Positions 16,546-23,907 of a stretch of DNA of 37,526 nucleotides are shown one piece after another (the stretch's first letter is position 1; every line of letters begins with the position of its first letter). Source of the stretch: a virus. The notes under the pieces were generated by a model, which saw only the letters and a program-made list of their open reading frames with translations, was not told where the DNA came from and did no database searches. A program made the position numbers and the translations under genes. The stretch spans positions 1 to 37,526 of IMG/VR virus record IMGVR_UViG_3300042542_001827. One strand, 5' to 3'.

Positions 16546-16798
16546 ATGGGTTTACTGGTGTAGGGGCAACCCAAGGTATCAACGGCAAATCCTTTACCCA
16601 CATAAATTCTTCGTTCACCGTTTGGTCGATTTCTTCAATCGAAATCACCCAGTTTGGCGGCTCGTTGCCATCTTGAATTGGGTTGTAATAGCTGTCAGGG
16701 GCGAATAGCTGCCCCACCAAACTATCCTTTTGTAGTTCGGTTAAGCGGCCAACAAACTCGGTTTCTTGGCCTTGTGGTATTTCGTTGCGTGTTATCAT
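16526..16798 (-). CDS. Small acidic protein between fibre and amidase genes
   Basis: 90 residues, ATG at 16798, 5 bp after the stop of the fibre gene. It is acidic and Pro-rich toward the C-terminus (WVKDLPLIPWVAPTPVNPF) and has no membrane segment. The short spacing and 20-bp overlap with the amidase gene place it in the fibre-lysis operon. It could be a fibre chaperone or a short tail protein, but nothing in the sequence decides this. Confidence 0.6.
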   Translation of the reverse strand: MITRNEIPQGQETEFVGRLTELQKDSLVGQLFAPDSYYNPIQDGNEPPNWVISIEEIDQTVNEEFMWVKDLPLIPWVAPTPVNPFEDASN

Positions 16799-16803
16799 GT
16801 GTT

Positions 16804-17586
16804 TTATCTGCTCAAATTAGTAACATTAAATGTGTTTAATGCGGTTCTTAAATTTGCTCGTTCTGTGCTATTTAGACCATTTGATATTACAACAGTTTGA
16901 TGGTTTCTGTCTGAAAAAGCCCCTCCATTAGGCCCGTTTTTAAGTCCGCTAATTATAAAACTTGTTGCCGTAAATGCGGCAGAAAAAAACGATTCTGTGT
17001 TATTTAAAATATTGTAAAAACCTACATTGTCATTTGGCTCTCTGTTGGTTCCAAAAAACCCCTTTGATGTTGCGTTTAAAACACTAAAAACAGGAATTGA
17101 ATTACATCTTGCCCCAAAATCGCCCGAAAGTCTTGCATAAATTTGCAAAGCATTGTTTGGCGCACCACCAAAATTACTTAAATCAACACCAGTATTAGTG
17201 TTGTTGCCTGTAAATAAAAACATTCCAGCACCAGCCGCCAAATTTAATACAGAAGGTGAAAATTTCGTGTCATACCATCCGTTTATTGCGTTACCCGTAA
17301 TGCCCGCCGAATTGTGTGTTACACCGCCATTAAATACCGCCCTAAAAGCACCGTCTAAATCTCTTGGGTCTTTTAGGTTGTATTTATGCGATGCTGCCGC
17401 TCCCCCAACAAAAGGGTAGATAACATAGGCCTTATTCCATATCCCATAGTTTTTTAAGTCCTTAACCAATGTGTCAATAGCCAAAGATATTGTCGGGTCA
17501 GTAATGCCCGCCGCAGTCAAAAAAGCAACCGCATCGGGGTCGATGCCTAACCCCCCCGCCATCATTTGTAACCGTAACCTTCTCAT
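16804..17586 (-). CDS. Tail fibre / receptor-binding protein (Bacteroidota type)
   Basis: 260 residues from the ATG at 17586 (MRRLRLQMM), chosen because it overlaps the preceding stop as TAATG. The frame is open upstream, but that would overlap the preceding gene. The N-terminal part (DPTISLAIDTLVKDLKNYGI, then IYPFVGG and HKYNLKD) is a pattern recalled from many Bacteroidota phage tail proteins. The rest is Gly/Asn/Ser-rich beta structure like a lectin-type jelly roll (about 100-250). It likely binds the host surface. Coupling to the fibre-repeat gene upstream suggests both parts assemble together. Confidence 0.75.
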   Translation of the reverse strand: MRRLRLQMMAGGLGIDPDAVAFLTAAGITDPTISLAIDTLVKDLKNYGIWNKAYVIYPFVGGAAASHKYNLKDPRDLDGAFRAVFNGGVTHNSAGITGNAINGWYDTKFSPSVLNLAAGAGMFLFTGNNTNTGVDLSNFGGAPNNALQIYARLSGDFGARCNSIPVFSVLNATSKGFFGTNREPNDNVGFYNILNNTESFFSAAFTATSFIISGLKNGPNGGAFSDRNHQTVVISNGLNSTERANLRTALNTFNVTNLSR

Positions 17587-18371
17587 TAAACCGCTGGTGT
17601 TATGATGTACCCTACATTTGTGCCGCCCATCCAAAAGAAAACAATCAGGTTTACTTTGGTTAGGTCATAGTTAATCGGCCCGAACTTGATTGCCGTGCCG
17701 CCTGTTACAACAATCACAGGTGCAACCGTATCGTCATGGTAAACTATTTGGTCAATGCCCCTAACCGCATTTGTCAGGCTAACCGCTATGTTGCCCGTTG
17801 CTGGTGCGGCATACGTCCCGTATTCTTTTGGTGTGTCAAGCGTTATTGATGTGCCCGTGGTGGTGGCAACCGTGTTTTGTTTGCCAGCCAATGCGCTATC
17901 AACGTAGCCCTTGGTTGCAGCGTCATCGGTTGCAACGGGTGTGCCAAGGTTGTTTACCATTTGGCCGCCCATGTCAATATCACCCGACATCGTGCCGCCT
18001 GAAGTATCTAACTTGCCGCCCAATGCAGTATCCACATAGTCCTTGGTAGTCGCATCGGTGTTGGCAATCGGTGTACCAACATTTTCTATTTGGTTGCCGC
18101 CCATATCCAAGTCCCCTGTCATGGTGTCCCCTGTCTTTTGCACCGCATTATTAACTTGGCTTAAAGCGTTGTTTGCCGTTGCAATAGCGTTGTTTGCGTT
18201 CGTGTTGGCAGACGCCGCCGTGCTTGCTGCGCTGTTCGCTACCGCCAAGGTGGATGCCATTAGCAGTTGCTTTGTTGTTTTCTTTGATACCCCAGCCTGA
18301 ACAACGTACAGAACATCTGCATCGTTGCTGGTAGTCGCAGCGGTTAGTTGTGTAACTTTTTGATTCGCCAT
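17586..18371 (-). CDS. Tail fibre protein with fibre repeats
   Basis: 261 residues. After a polar Ala/Asn coiled stretch (about 40-75) come two copies of a roughly 42-residue fibre repeat, starting GDTMTGDLDMGGNQIENVGT and GGTMSGDIDMGGQMVNNLGT and each ending in KDYVDTAL or KGYVDSAL. This repeat is widespread in phage tail fibres and forms trimeric shafts. The C-terminal 85 residues form a beta domain. It is joined to its neighbours on both sides by TAATG overlaps (18371 and 17586). The pair of genes probably encodes shaft and tip of one fibre. Confidence 0.85.
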   Translation of the reverse strand: MANQKVTQLTAATTSNDADVLYVVQAGVSKKTTKQLLMASTLAVANSAASTAASANTNANNAIATANNALSQVNNAVQKTGDTMTGDLDMGGNQIENVGTPIANTDATTKDYVDTALGGKLDTSGGTMSGDIDMGGQMVNNLGTPVATDDAATKGYVDSALAGKQNTVATTTGTSITLDTPKEYGTYAAPATGNIAVSLTNAVRGIDQIVYHDDTVAPVIVVTGGTAIKFGPINYDLTKVNLIVFFWMGGTNVGYIITPAV

Positions 18372-19018
18372 TAGATTTCGATAAAGTCGTTTGTTTCTGT
18401 TAGTATAAAATCACCGCTTTCAAGCAGTAGAAGGTCGGCAATGCCGGGACAAGATGCACCTACAATGCAGTTCAAATCGCCAGTAATGGTCAAATCCACC
18501 TCCAGCATAGCAGCGGCCATATCCAGCGGCAACCGAAGGTCGATATTGTCAAACACCCCGTCCAGCGTTTCTGCGCCATACTGCCGATTGGTGACAACCG
18601 TTTTGATTCTGTCAAGGCCAAGGGTTGCCCGAAGGCTTGGGATATTATCAACGGTGATAGCCTTTTGAAGGGCAAGTAAAATGTACTGTTCTAAATACTG
18701 CGTGTCGTTCTGCCATGTGCTGCGGGTCCCAATCCAGTGAAACTTCAGGGGTATGGTGATTTGCACCCGTTCTTTGTTGGCACGAACCCGATCCAGCAGT
18801 TCAATATCTTCAGCCCCGTTCTTCAACCAAAAGGACATGCCTGTCCGCCAATCGAAACGTGTAATGTAGTCAAGGTTGCCTTTGCCGTCATACACAACTG
18901 GGAAAGTACGCAGGTTGCCGTCTTTGCCTGCTTCTTCAACAAGCTGGCATAACGGCCTCGCAACTGCCGAAATATTGGGCAGCCTTGCGTTCAAATAAGA
19001 TAGAATGTCTGAAATCAT
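18371..19018 (-). CDS. Putative tail or connector protein
   Basis: 215 residues, mixed alpha/beta. N-terminal MISDILSYLNARLPNISAVARPLCQLVEE resembles the start of tail-terminator-like proteins, and a C-terminal acidic stretch (LLLLESGDFILTETNDF) may be a peptide tag. It lies between a gp10-like completion protein (19015-19518, ATGA overlap) and the fibre genes (TAATG overlap). A tail-terminator or joining role is plausible from the order; sequence motifs do not prove it. Confidence 0.5.
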   Translation of the reverse strand: MISDILSYLNARLPNISAVARPLCQLVEEAGKDGNLRTFPVVYDGKGNLDYITRFDWRTGMSFWLKNGAEDIELLDRVRANKERVQITIPLKFHWIGTRSTWQNDTQYLEQYILLALQKAITVDNIPSLRATLGLDRIKTVVTNRQYGAETLDGVFDNIDLRLPLDMAAAMLEVDLTITGDLNCIVGASCPGIADLLLLESGDFILTETNDFIEI

Positions 19019-19518
19019 TTAAACAAATCTACGACAATTTGCTCGGCCCTTTCGGTAAATTCTTTGCGTTCTGCATCCGAAAACTTAAAAGCGTCACCAT
19101 ATTTGTCTAAAAGCGCATCAACTTTACCCTTCGGGTTGCCAGCGTTGTAGGTCATGCCTGTCGCTATAACAAACCCTGTGTCGCTAACTTTTAGTTCGGG
19201 GTTGACAATTGATTCAAGATACATTTGGTTAAACAAACGAAACAATACCATTTTGCCACGGTCTAATTTGCTTTTGAAAGCCTTGTAACCGCCCTTATAA
19301 TACCCAGCATCATCAGCGGTAGGGGTTTGCATCGGGCCAATATATATAGGCTTTGTTGAATACTCAGGCTTAATCGGTGCTCCATTAGCATCAAGCCCAT
19401 CTTGAAATATGCGCTTAAATTGTGTTTTCCCAACACTTGTAGACAAACCAACAAACCGCTTGCCGTTGATTGCCCGTTCAGCCTTGTTCAGTTTGGCGAT
19501 GTAGTCCTTGGTAGTCAT
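19015..19518 (-). CDS. Head-tail completion protein, HK97 gp10 / Mu gpG-like
   Basis: 167 residues. The N-terminal helix plus RIFQDGLDANGAPIKPEY (about 36-54) matches the start of phage virion morphogenesis proteins, in which a conserved F...G.d..G segment follows the first helix. The rest is mixed alpha/beta (LFRLFNQMYLESIVNPEL; TGFVIATGMTYN) and basic. Such proteins complete the head-tail or tail-terminator joint. It is coupled by ATGA overlaps to both neighbours. Family call is moderate. Confidence 0.55.
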   Translation of the reverse strand: MTTKDYIAKLNKAERAINGKRFVGLSTSVGKTQFKRIFQDGLDANGAPIKPEYSTKPIYIGPMQTPTADDAGYYKGGYKAFKSKLDRGKMVLFRLFNQMYLESIVNPELKVSDTGFVIATGMTYNAGNPKGKVDALLDKYGDAFKFSDAERKEFTERAEQIVVDLFK

Positions 19519-19742
19519 TTACCCGTGATGCGTTTGATTTCGGCTTCAACTTCGCTTAAAAGTTCGTAGCGGTAGTAGCTATCCACCCCGTCCACGTGCT
19601 TAACGCCGTACTTCAACTTATCGCTGCCGTCATAGCAAATGGTAACTACGATGGCTGGGCTTTCGGGGTCAATTTTAGCGAAGACAATATCGCCGGGCCA
19701 TAGGTCGTTTACTTCAAGTAATTGGTTAACGTGATCTTGCAT
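19515..19742 (-). CDS. Small beta-rich protein, unknown function
   Basis: 75 residues. The segment WPGDIVFAKIDPESPAIVVTICY suggests a small beta-barrel, like SH3-type accessory proteins, followed by a short C-terminal helix. It is acidic. ATGA overlap with the gp10-like gene and a 2-bp gap from the upstream gene show operon membership. I do not recognise the family. Confidence 0.55.
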   Translation of the reverse strand: MQDHVNQLLEVNDLWPGDIVFAKIDPESPAIVVTICYDGSDKLKYGVKHVDGVDSYYRYELLSEVEAEIKRITGK

Positions 19743-19744
19743 GG

Positions 19745-20017
19745 TTATAGTTTTATTTTGCCAAAGAATGGTTTATCGCTTACCGATTTGTTACCTCGGC
19801 ATGACCAAAGTTCACGGGCCCAATAGTTCGCACTACCTTTGCCGCTACCTTCGATACCTTGCGACCTTGCACAGTAGCTATCACCAGCAGACGTGCCGGG
19901 TTTAATTCGGTAGCCGCTTGCCCCGAAATGCACTGGAGGGTTATCGCCGCATTGTGCTTTGTACTTTTTGCCCTTGCGGTCAGACGGGCCAATGTTGCAT
20001 CCTTTGTATTCTGCCAT
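19745..20017 (-). CDS. Small Gly/Lys-rich protein, DUF5754-like
   Basis: 90 residues, basic. The core VHFGASGYRIKPGTSAGD then YCARSQGI and YWARELWSCRG resembles the small family in large viruses and phages that reads K-V-H-F-G-x-x-G-Y ... R-H ... W ... LW (DUF5754). Function of that family is unknown. It is the first minus-strand gene after the tRNA-like cluster, with no clear minus promoter in front, so it is probably reached by read-through from the terminase genes. Confidence 0.55.
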   Translation of the reverse strand: MAEYKGCNIGPSDRKGKKYKAQCGDNPPVHFGASGYRIKPGTSAGDSYCARSQGIEGSGKGSANYWARELWSCRGNKSVSDKPFFGKIKL

Positions 20018-20038
20018 ATGTTAAAAATATGTAATTGG

Positions 20039-20069
20039 TTTGGAAGTGTTTTAATTTTATTTAGTTTTG
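20039..20069 (+). promoter_or_regulatory. Promoter for the tRNA-like cluster
   Basis: Plus-strand -33 TTTG (20039-20042), 19-nt spacer, -7 TAGTTTTG (20062-20069). This is a full Bacteroidota promoter match pointing right. The first tRNA-like element begins 6 nt later at 20076, so transcription would start at or next to its 5' end. Confidence 0.7.
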
Positions 20070-20075
20070 TGTCAT

Positions 20076-20147
20076 AGTCAGGTGGCGAAATGGTAAGCGC
20101 TAAACAAAATATTGTGACAAATGCAAGTTCGAATCTTGTCCTGACTG
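20076..20147 (+). tRNA. tRNA-like element 1, anticodon arm not canonical
   Basis: 72 nt on the plus strand. The acceptor AGTCAGG/CCTGACT pairs fully (7 bp), the D arm is GCG/CGC with the GG-containing loop AAATGGTAAG, and the T arm GCAAG/CTTGT holds TTCGAAT. The 22 nt between D and T arms have normal length but no 5-bp/7-nt anticodon arm; the best hairpin is ACAA-AATA-TTGT. So the identity is undetermined. It shares acceptor and T arm with element 2, suggesting a duplication in which the centre diverged. It could be a pseudo-tRNA or a tRNA mimic. Confidence 0.55.
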
Positions 20148-20212
20148 CTGGTTTTTGAACTTTAGGATTTTGAGCATTTAACTGAATCAAGTTAGCTAAG
20201 TAAAATTCATAC

Positions 20213-20333
20213 AGTCAGGTGGCGGAATGGTAGACGCAAGCAGACGTGCTAAAAAAATAGATTGAGTTGCCAAACTTAAAATAGGAGAATGGTTACCTAT
20301 CCATTCATACAGGTTCGAATCCTGTCCTGACTG
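20213..20333 (+). tRNA. tRNA-like element 2 with enlarged centre
   Basis: 121 nt. Acceptor AGTCAGG/CCTGACT, D arm GCG/CGC with loop GAATGGTAGA, and T arm ACAGG/CCTGT with TTCGAAT are all intact. The D arm looks Leu/Ser-like. The centre is about 39 nt too long for a Leu tRNA and holds three hairpins: AGCA-GACG-TGCT, TTGAGTT-GCCA-AACTTAA, and GAATGG-(8 nt)-CCATTC, the last fitting a long variable arm. No ordinary 7-nt anticodon loop is visible, so the amino acid is undetermined. It is far too short for a group I intron. Confidence 0.55.
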
Positions 20334-20336
20334 CAC

Positions 20337-20406
20337 AGCCCGGTAGTGTAACTGGTAACACCCCGATTTTTCTCGGGAGTTTCGGGTTCGACCCCCGACT
20401 GGGCTA
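20337..20406 (+). tRNA. tRNA-like element 3, six-base anticodon loop
   Basis: 70 nt. Acceptor AGCCCGG/CTGGGCT, 4-bp D stem GTGT/ACAC, T arm TCGGG/CCCGA with TTCGACC are all good. The anticodon stem CCCGA/TCGGG closes a loop of only six bases (TTTTTC), one short of normal; TTC (Glu) or TTT (Lys) could be the anticodon. It starts 3 nt after element 2 and ends exactly at the base before the terminase stop codon on the other strand. Confidence 0.65.
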
Positions 20407-21726
20407 CTACCTAAAAATAAACTGCTTGTTGTTGGCGTGCAAATCATATCGCAAGCAATCCAAGGCATCGGCACGTTTATCAACCTTCGCCCGGCTACCT
20501 TTATCCACACCCCCGTCAGGTAACGCTTTCACGAATTCGCAATCACGTATCAGTACCTTGCACTTTGGGTTAATCAGTATTTCATCGTAGTTTGAAAAGA
20601 TGCTATTGCACAACCGCCGCGATTCTTGGTGGGGCGGGTTTGACCGTGGCACAAGCAGGTTGTTGGTGCTGATTCGCATGCGGTCAACGATTTCACTCCA
20701 CATATTTTGCCCGACCTTGGCAATCACCGACTGCTGGCGGCCCGAAGCATCGCCCGTAACAAAGTACAATCGGTTCTGCACCTGCGCTGGTGTTCGCCTG
20801 AAGATTTCCTCAACCATAGCTTCAATGAACGTCTTTCCCTGTATATGGTCCGCCGTTAGCGTTATTTCATCGAAGTAGTGAATGAACTGCTTGCCATCTT
20901 GCTGTCTGCCACGATGCGCCAAGATAGCCGTAAACGGGTTATTGTTAAAGTCAATGCTGACGTAAACAGGCATACTGGTGTCGTAGGTTGCCTTACCCCC
21001 AACGTGCTTTTGCCTGTCGAATGAATACAGCCAGTTCAGCCCCGACATCGTAACCCGGTTGGCCAACACCTCCCGTTTGAAGGTCAGGCTATCGTAGGTC
21101 TTCTCAAGCTGCTCAATATACCCTTCGGGCAAGTTCGCACTGTTGTCATACGTTGTGCCGATGGTATGGGCAATCTGCTTTTCGCCCCATATCAGTTCAT
21201 CAATATCAGGGTTGTCCATTGGTGGGGTCATTGTCCAAAGCGTTCGGGGAAACTTCGCCCCCGACATACGGCCCATGACGATATTCAGGCTATCAATCGC
21301 CGCATCCTGTACCTCATCACCCCAGCACCAGCCAAGTTCAATACCCCGTATCATGGTTTCGATGCTGAACGTGATCACCTGTGCCCCGTTCATAAACGAC
21401 CAAACGCCGTTGTGCTTTTCAAACTTTGACTTATAACCGAAGTAGCGTTCAGGGTCTTTATTGGCCACGTAATGTTCGCCCTTGTAAAGGCCATACGCTT
21501 CAAGTACCCCGATGAATTCGGATAAGGTTGCCGTGTTAAGCTGGCTGACCGTATTACTGAAGATGCCGCCCTTTATTTCTGGCTGATGAATGATATTGTG
21601 TAATGCCCAATGCGCCCCCGTTATGGTTTTACCCGACCGAATGCCACCGACATAAGCATATAGCCGTTCGGTTTCGCTTGCGGTTAATGTTTCGTGCTGC
21701 TTCGGGTTTAAATTATACCTCTTCAT
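20407..21726 (-). CDS. terL: Terminase large subunit
   Basis: 439 residues, full length for the family. ATPase: Walker A GGIRSGKT (27-34) and Walker B with WGDE (135-138). RNase H-like nuclease: D259 in VSIDFNNNP, D326 in VTGDASG and D420/D423 in KRADALDCL. It cuts the concatemer and drives DNA into the prohead through the portal. The start overlaps the small subunit gene by 14 bp. The portal gene is not adjacent, being about 17 kb away on the circle. Packaging type cannot be told from sequence alone. Confidence 0.95.
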   Translation of the reverse strand: MKRYNLNPKQHETLTASETERLYAYVGGIRSGKTITGAHWALHNIIHQPEIKGGIFSNTVSQLNTATLSEFIGVLEAYGLYKGEHYVANKDPERYFGYKSKFEKHNGVWSFMNGAQVITFSIETMIRGIELGWCWGDEVQDAAIDSLNIVMGRMSGAKFPRTLWTMTPPMDNPDIDELIWGEKQIAHTIGTTYDNSANLPEGYIEQLEKTYDSLTFKREVLANRVTMSGLNWLYSFDRQKHVGGKATYDTSMPVYVSIDFNNNPFTAILAHRGRQQDGKQFIHYFDEITLTADHIQGKTFIEAMVEEIFRRTPAQVQNRLYFVTGDASGRQQSVIAKVGQNMWSEIVDRMRISTNNLLVPRSNPPHQESRRLCNSIFSNYDEILINPKCKVLIRDCEFVKALPDGGVDKGSRAKVDKRADALDCLRYDLHANNKQFIFR

Positions 21727-22072
21727 CGTTTTTCACGATGTTGAAAGTAAAGTTGCTCGGCCATTTCACGTTGTCCCGCTTCTCTTCATGCGGCCTGTTA
21801 TATCCCCTTGCCTTGCCTTTGCTGTTCAGGTAGAAAATTATCGCAACTGTGTCCCCCTTGTTGATGCGGTCAATTAGCTTGTTTTCGACGAAGTCAAGTT
21901 GCACCTCCATGATTTCATCCACCTTGGCCTTGTACTCTTCATCCAGCTTTACCCATTCGTAATGCGTAACCCTTGCAACCCCTACCGCCTTGCATGCCGT
22001 TGTAACGATGCCCAATGATTTTTCAAGGGCTTCAAGCATCGCCTTTTTTTTAGCGTTCGTATTGTTCGCCAT
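21713..22072 (-). CDS. terS: Terminase small subunit
   Basis: 119 residues. An N-terminal HTH (about 10-45, LEKSLGIVTTACKAVGVARVTHYEW) is followed by a helical oligomerisation region (EEYKAKVDEIMEVQLDFVENKL) and a KARGYNR-type C-terminal segment. This is the standard layout of phage small terminases that recognise the packaging site. It directly precedes the large subunit with a 14-bp overlap. Size and order support the call strongly. Confidence 0.85.
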   Translation of the reverse strand: MANNTNAKKKAMLEALEKSLGIVTTACKAVGVARVTHYEWVKLDEEYKAKVDEIMEVQLDFVENKLIDRINKGDTVAIIFYLNSKGKARGYNRPHEEKRDNVKWPSNFTFNIVKNDEEV

Positions 22073-22076
22073 AGTT

Positions 22077-22571
22077 TTACTTCATTGAAACATTAAACCC
22101 TCGGCTTTTCAGTTCATCGAAAAGGTCTTCTAAGGTTCTCATATCGGCCTCCACAATCAGGCTGTTTGCGTCTTGTTCTTCGGGTTCATCGTTGGGCAGT
22201 TCAGCATCAAAGCCGGGTATATCCAGCCCCCAGCGTGTAAGCTCCTCAGCATCCCATTCGTTGGCCAGCATCTCCCAGTCATACATGCCATACGACACAT
22301 TATCCTTTATCACAAATTCATCTTTTTGGGCATCGGTCAATCCTTCGGCCACCACAATCGGCACTTCTTTCCACTTCAGTTCTTGCATTGCCTTTAACCG
22401 CATGTTGCCCCCTAAAACGGTCATGGTTTCATCGACCACTAAAGGACGAAGATTAGCCATTTCAGGAAACTCCACAAGCGAAGCCACCAACTTTTTGAAT
22501 TTTTCATCCCTGATAAATCTTGGGTTGCGGCTGTTTCCCTTTACCGAACCGATTTTAACAAGTTTAACCAT
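22077..22571 (-). CDS. ParB/sulfiredoxin-like domain protein
   Basis: 164 residues. N-terminal 100 residues resemble a ParB N-terminal (ParB/Srx) domain: NSRNPRFIRDEKFKKLVASL, then LRPLVVDETMTVLGGNMRLKAMQEL, with the GGNMR turn at 54-58 in the place of the nucleotide-binding loop. In ParB this loop binds CTP; in phage versions next to terminase genes the activity is usually unproven, though some are nucleases. The C-terminus is acidic with a helix (TLEDLFDELKSRGF). It lies between the VRR-NUC gene (8-bp overlap) and terS, so it may act in packaging or DNA processing. Confidence 0.8.
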   Translation of the reverse strand: MVKLVKIGSVKGNSRNPRFIRDEKFKKLVASLVEFPEMANLRPLVVDETMTVLGGNMRLKAMQELKWKEVPIVVAEGLTDAQKDEFVIKDNVSYGMYDWEMLANEWDAEELTRWGLDIPGFDAELPNDEPEEQDANSLIVEADMRTLEDLFDELKSRGFNVSMK

Positions 22572-22908
22572 TTTTGATGATTTCGTTAATTAAATTTGCG
22601 AAGCTGTCAAGGGTGCGCACGATGTAGTACCGCCCCCCGTTGGCCTTAAGCATCTTTTCAAATTCTTTTTGTTCATCACTTTGCCTACCATTACCCATTT
22701 TCAGTTCGATGCCGTGTAACGTGCCTTTGTAAAAAAACAATAAATCGGACACCCCAGCGACTACACCCATGCCTTTAAGCACAGCCCCGTTTGATGCGTT
22801 GATTGCCCTGCCGTTCGTGTGCCATAGGTTTCGATATAGGTCAGGATAATACTGCCTGAAAAATCGCACACAGGCCAATTGTAAAAGATGTTCACCAACT
22901 TTCGGCAT
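22564..22908 (-). CDS. VRR-NUC domain nuclease
   Basis: 114 residues, a stand-alone VRR-NUC. The PD-(D/E)xK core is GVSDLLFFYKGTLHGIELK, with D55, E68 and K70, and Q80 in RQSDEQ as the extra motif residue. Stand-alone phage VRR-NUC proteins resolve branched DNA such as Holliday junctions before packaging. It sits among packaging genes, overlapping the ParB-like gene by 8 bp, which fits removal of branches from replicated DNA. No other resolvase was seen in the genome. Confidence 0.88.
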   Translation of the reverse strand: MPKVGEHLLQLACVRFFRQYYPDLYRNLWHTNGRAINASNGAVLKGMGVVAGVSDLLFFYKGTLHGIELKMGNGRQSDEQKEFEKMLKANGGRYYIVRTLDSFANLINEIIKNG

Positions 22909-22918
22909 ATCGACAAAT

Positions 22919-23134
22919 TTAGGCCATAAGTTTCATGTGTGCAAGTGTAACCCGATATAGCCTTTCAAAGTACGGCAGAAATGCCCTTTTGCCAGCGTTG
23001 TATTTCAGTATTGCGATATGCGATTTGGTAAACATGCCAAGGTCGTTGATGCGTTCGCCGCCTATGTTGATTTCGGGTTGCGGCTTGGTCAGGTCAATGC
23101 CTTGCCAGTATGATTCGATTTCGGTGATGTTCAT
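22919..23134 (-). CDS. Small protein, unknown function
   Basis: 71 residues from the ATG at 23134 (MNITEIESYWQG), which overlaps the helicase loader stop as ATGA; the frame is open 8 codons further up but that start is less likely. The sequence has an acidic/aromatic N-terminus and a helical C-terminus (AFLPYFERLYRVTLAHMKLM). No motif recognised. Its tight coupling to the helicase loader and proximity to VRR-NUC suggest a replication or recombination accessory. Confidence 0.6.
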   Translation of the reverse strand: MNITEIESYWQGIDLTKPQPEINIGGERINDLGMFTKSHIAILKYNAGKRAFLPYFERLYRVTLAHMKLMA

Positions 23135-23907
23135 TGTGGCGGTGTGTATTTGCCCCAAAAAGCGTTGCGCATTTCATCGGCTTTGCTTGGCGGTGCTTCA
23201 ACTACCCGATTGGCAATGATGCCCAACTTTTCGTAAATCTCAGCCCGTAAATGGTCCGGGCATGGCACACCTTCATCTTCGGGTTTGGCTGGCAAAACAA
23301 CCTTCGGCCATTCAGCAAGCGGCATCACTTCAACATCACCCCGAAGGTCATCACCGGGCATGATAATCGTTTCCCACTTTTTGAATCGGGACATTAACCG
23401 TGCATCGGGCTGGCCGTCCGTCCCGAATCGTGCCAATATTTGGGACAGGGTGTTATTTGAAATTATACCAGTAATAAACTTGCTATCCATTCGGCTTTCG
23501 ATAATGTCGTACAAGATCGTGTTCTGCCGCCCAAACGCCCCGACCGCTTCATCAGCCCCGACATCGTCTAAAATCAAATGCCCGTACTTCGTTTTGTGGA
23601 TGAACGCCAAGATAAATTCATCAGGGTTTTTCATGGCCGCATACTCCCGAAATAAATGCCGCATGTTGTAGAAGGTGAATTGCTTTTCGGGTTGGGCCGC
23701 TAAGAACAGCCTTGTGTATATTGTTTTGCCTGTGCCCGTATCACCAGTCAAAAAAAACGATTTGTTCGTGTCGAATGCGGTGCAAAGCTTTCGCACGGCG
23801 GCGGCCCGTTCTTTTGTTAAAACCATTTTGTTGGGTTGAAATACGATGTTTGCCAGTTCGATGGCCCGGCGGTCAAGGGTTGTTTCGGTTAAGGTGTAGG
23901 TTTTCAT
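23131..23907 (-). CDS. DnaC-like AAA+ helicase loader
   Basis: 258 residues. Walker A GDTGTGKT (55-62), Walker B LILDDVG (111-117), sensor-1 region IISNN near 149-153, and a likely arginine finger in RLMSRF (about 170-175). This matches DnaC/IstB-type loaders, which place the host replicative helicase on DNA. No phage helicase was identified, so it probably recruits host DnaB to the candidate origin at 25786-25909. Its start lies 35 bp inside the end of the methyltransferase frame. Confidence 0.88.
   Translation of the reverse strand: MKTYTLTETTLDRRAIELANIVFQPNKMVLTKERAAAVRKLCTAFDTNKSFFLTGDTGTGKTIYTRLFLAAQPEKQFTFYNMRHLFREYAAMKNPDEFILAFIHKTKYGHLILDDVGADEAVGAFGRQNTILYDIIESRMDSKFITGIISNNTLSQILARFGTDGQPDARLMSRFKKWETIIMPGDDLRGDVEVMPLAEWPKVVLPAKPEDEGVPCPDHLRAEIYEKLGIIANRVVEAPPSKADEMRNAFWGKYTPPQ

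Noticed and set aside
20213-20333. Intron in tRNA-like element 2
   Set aside because: The extra sequence is only about 39 nt, far below group I intron size, and no intron core motifs are seen.
20196-20510. 104-codon minus-strand open frame across the tRNA-like cluster
   Set aside because: It covers structured tRNA-like elements and part of the terminase end; composition is not protein-like.
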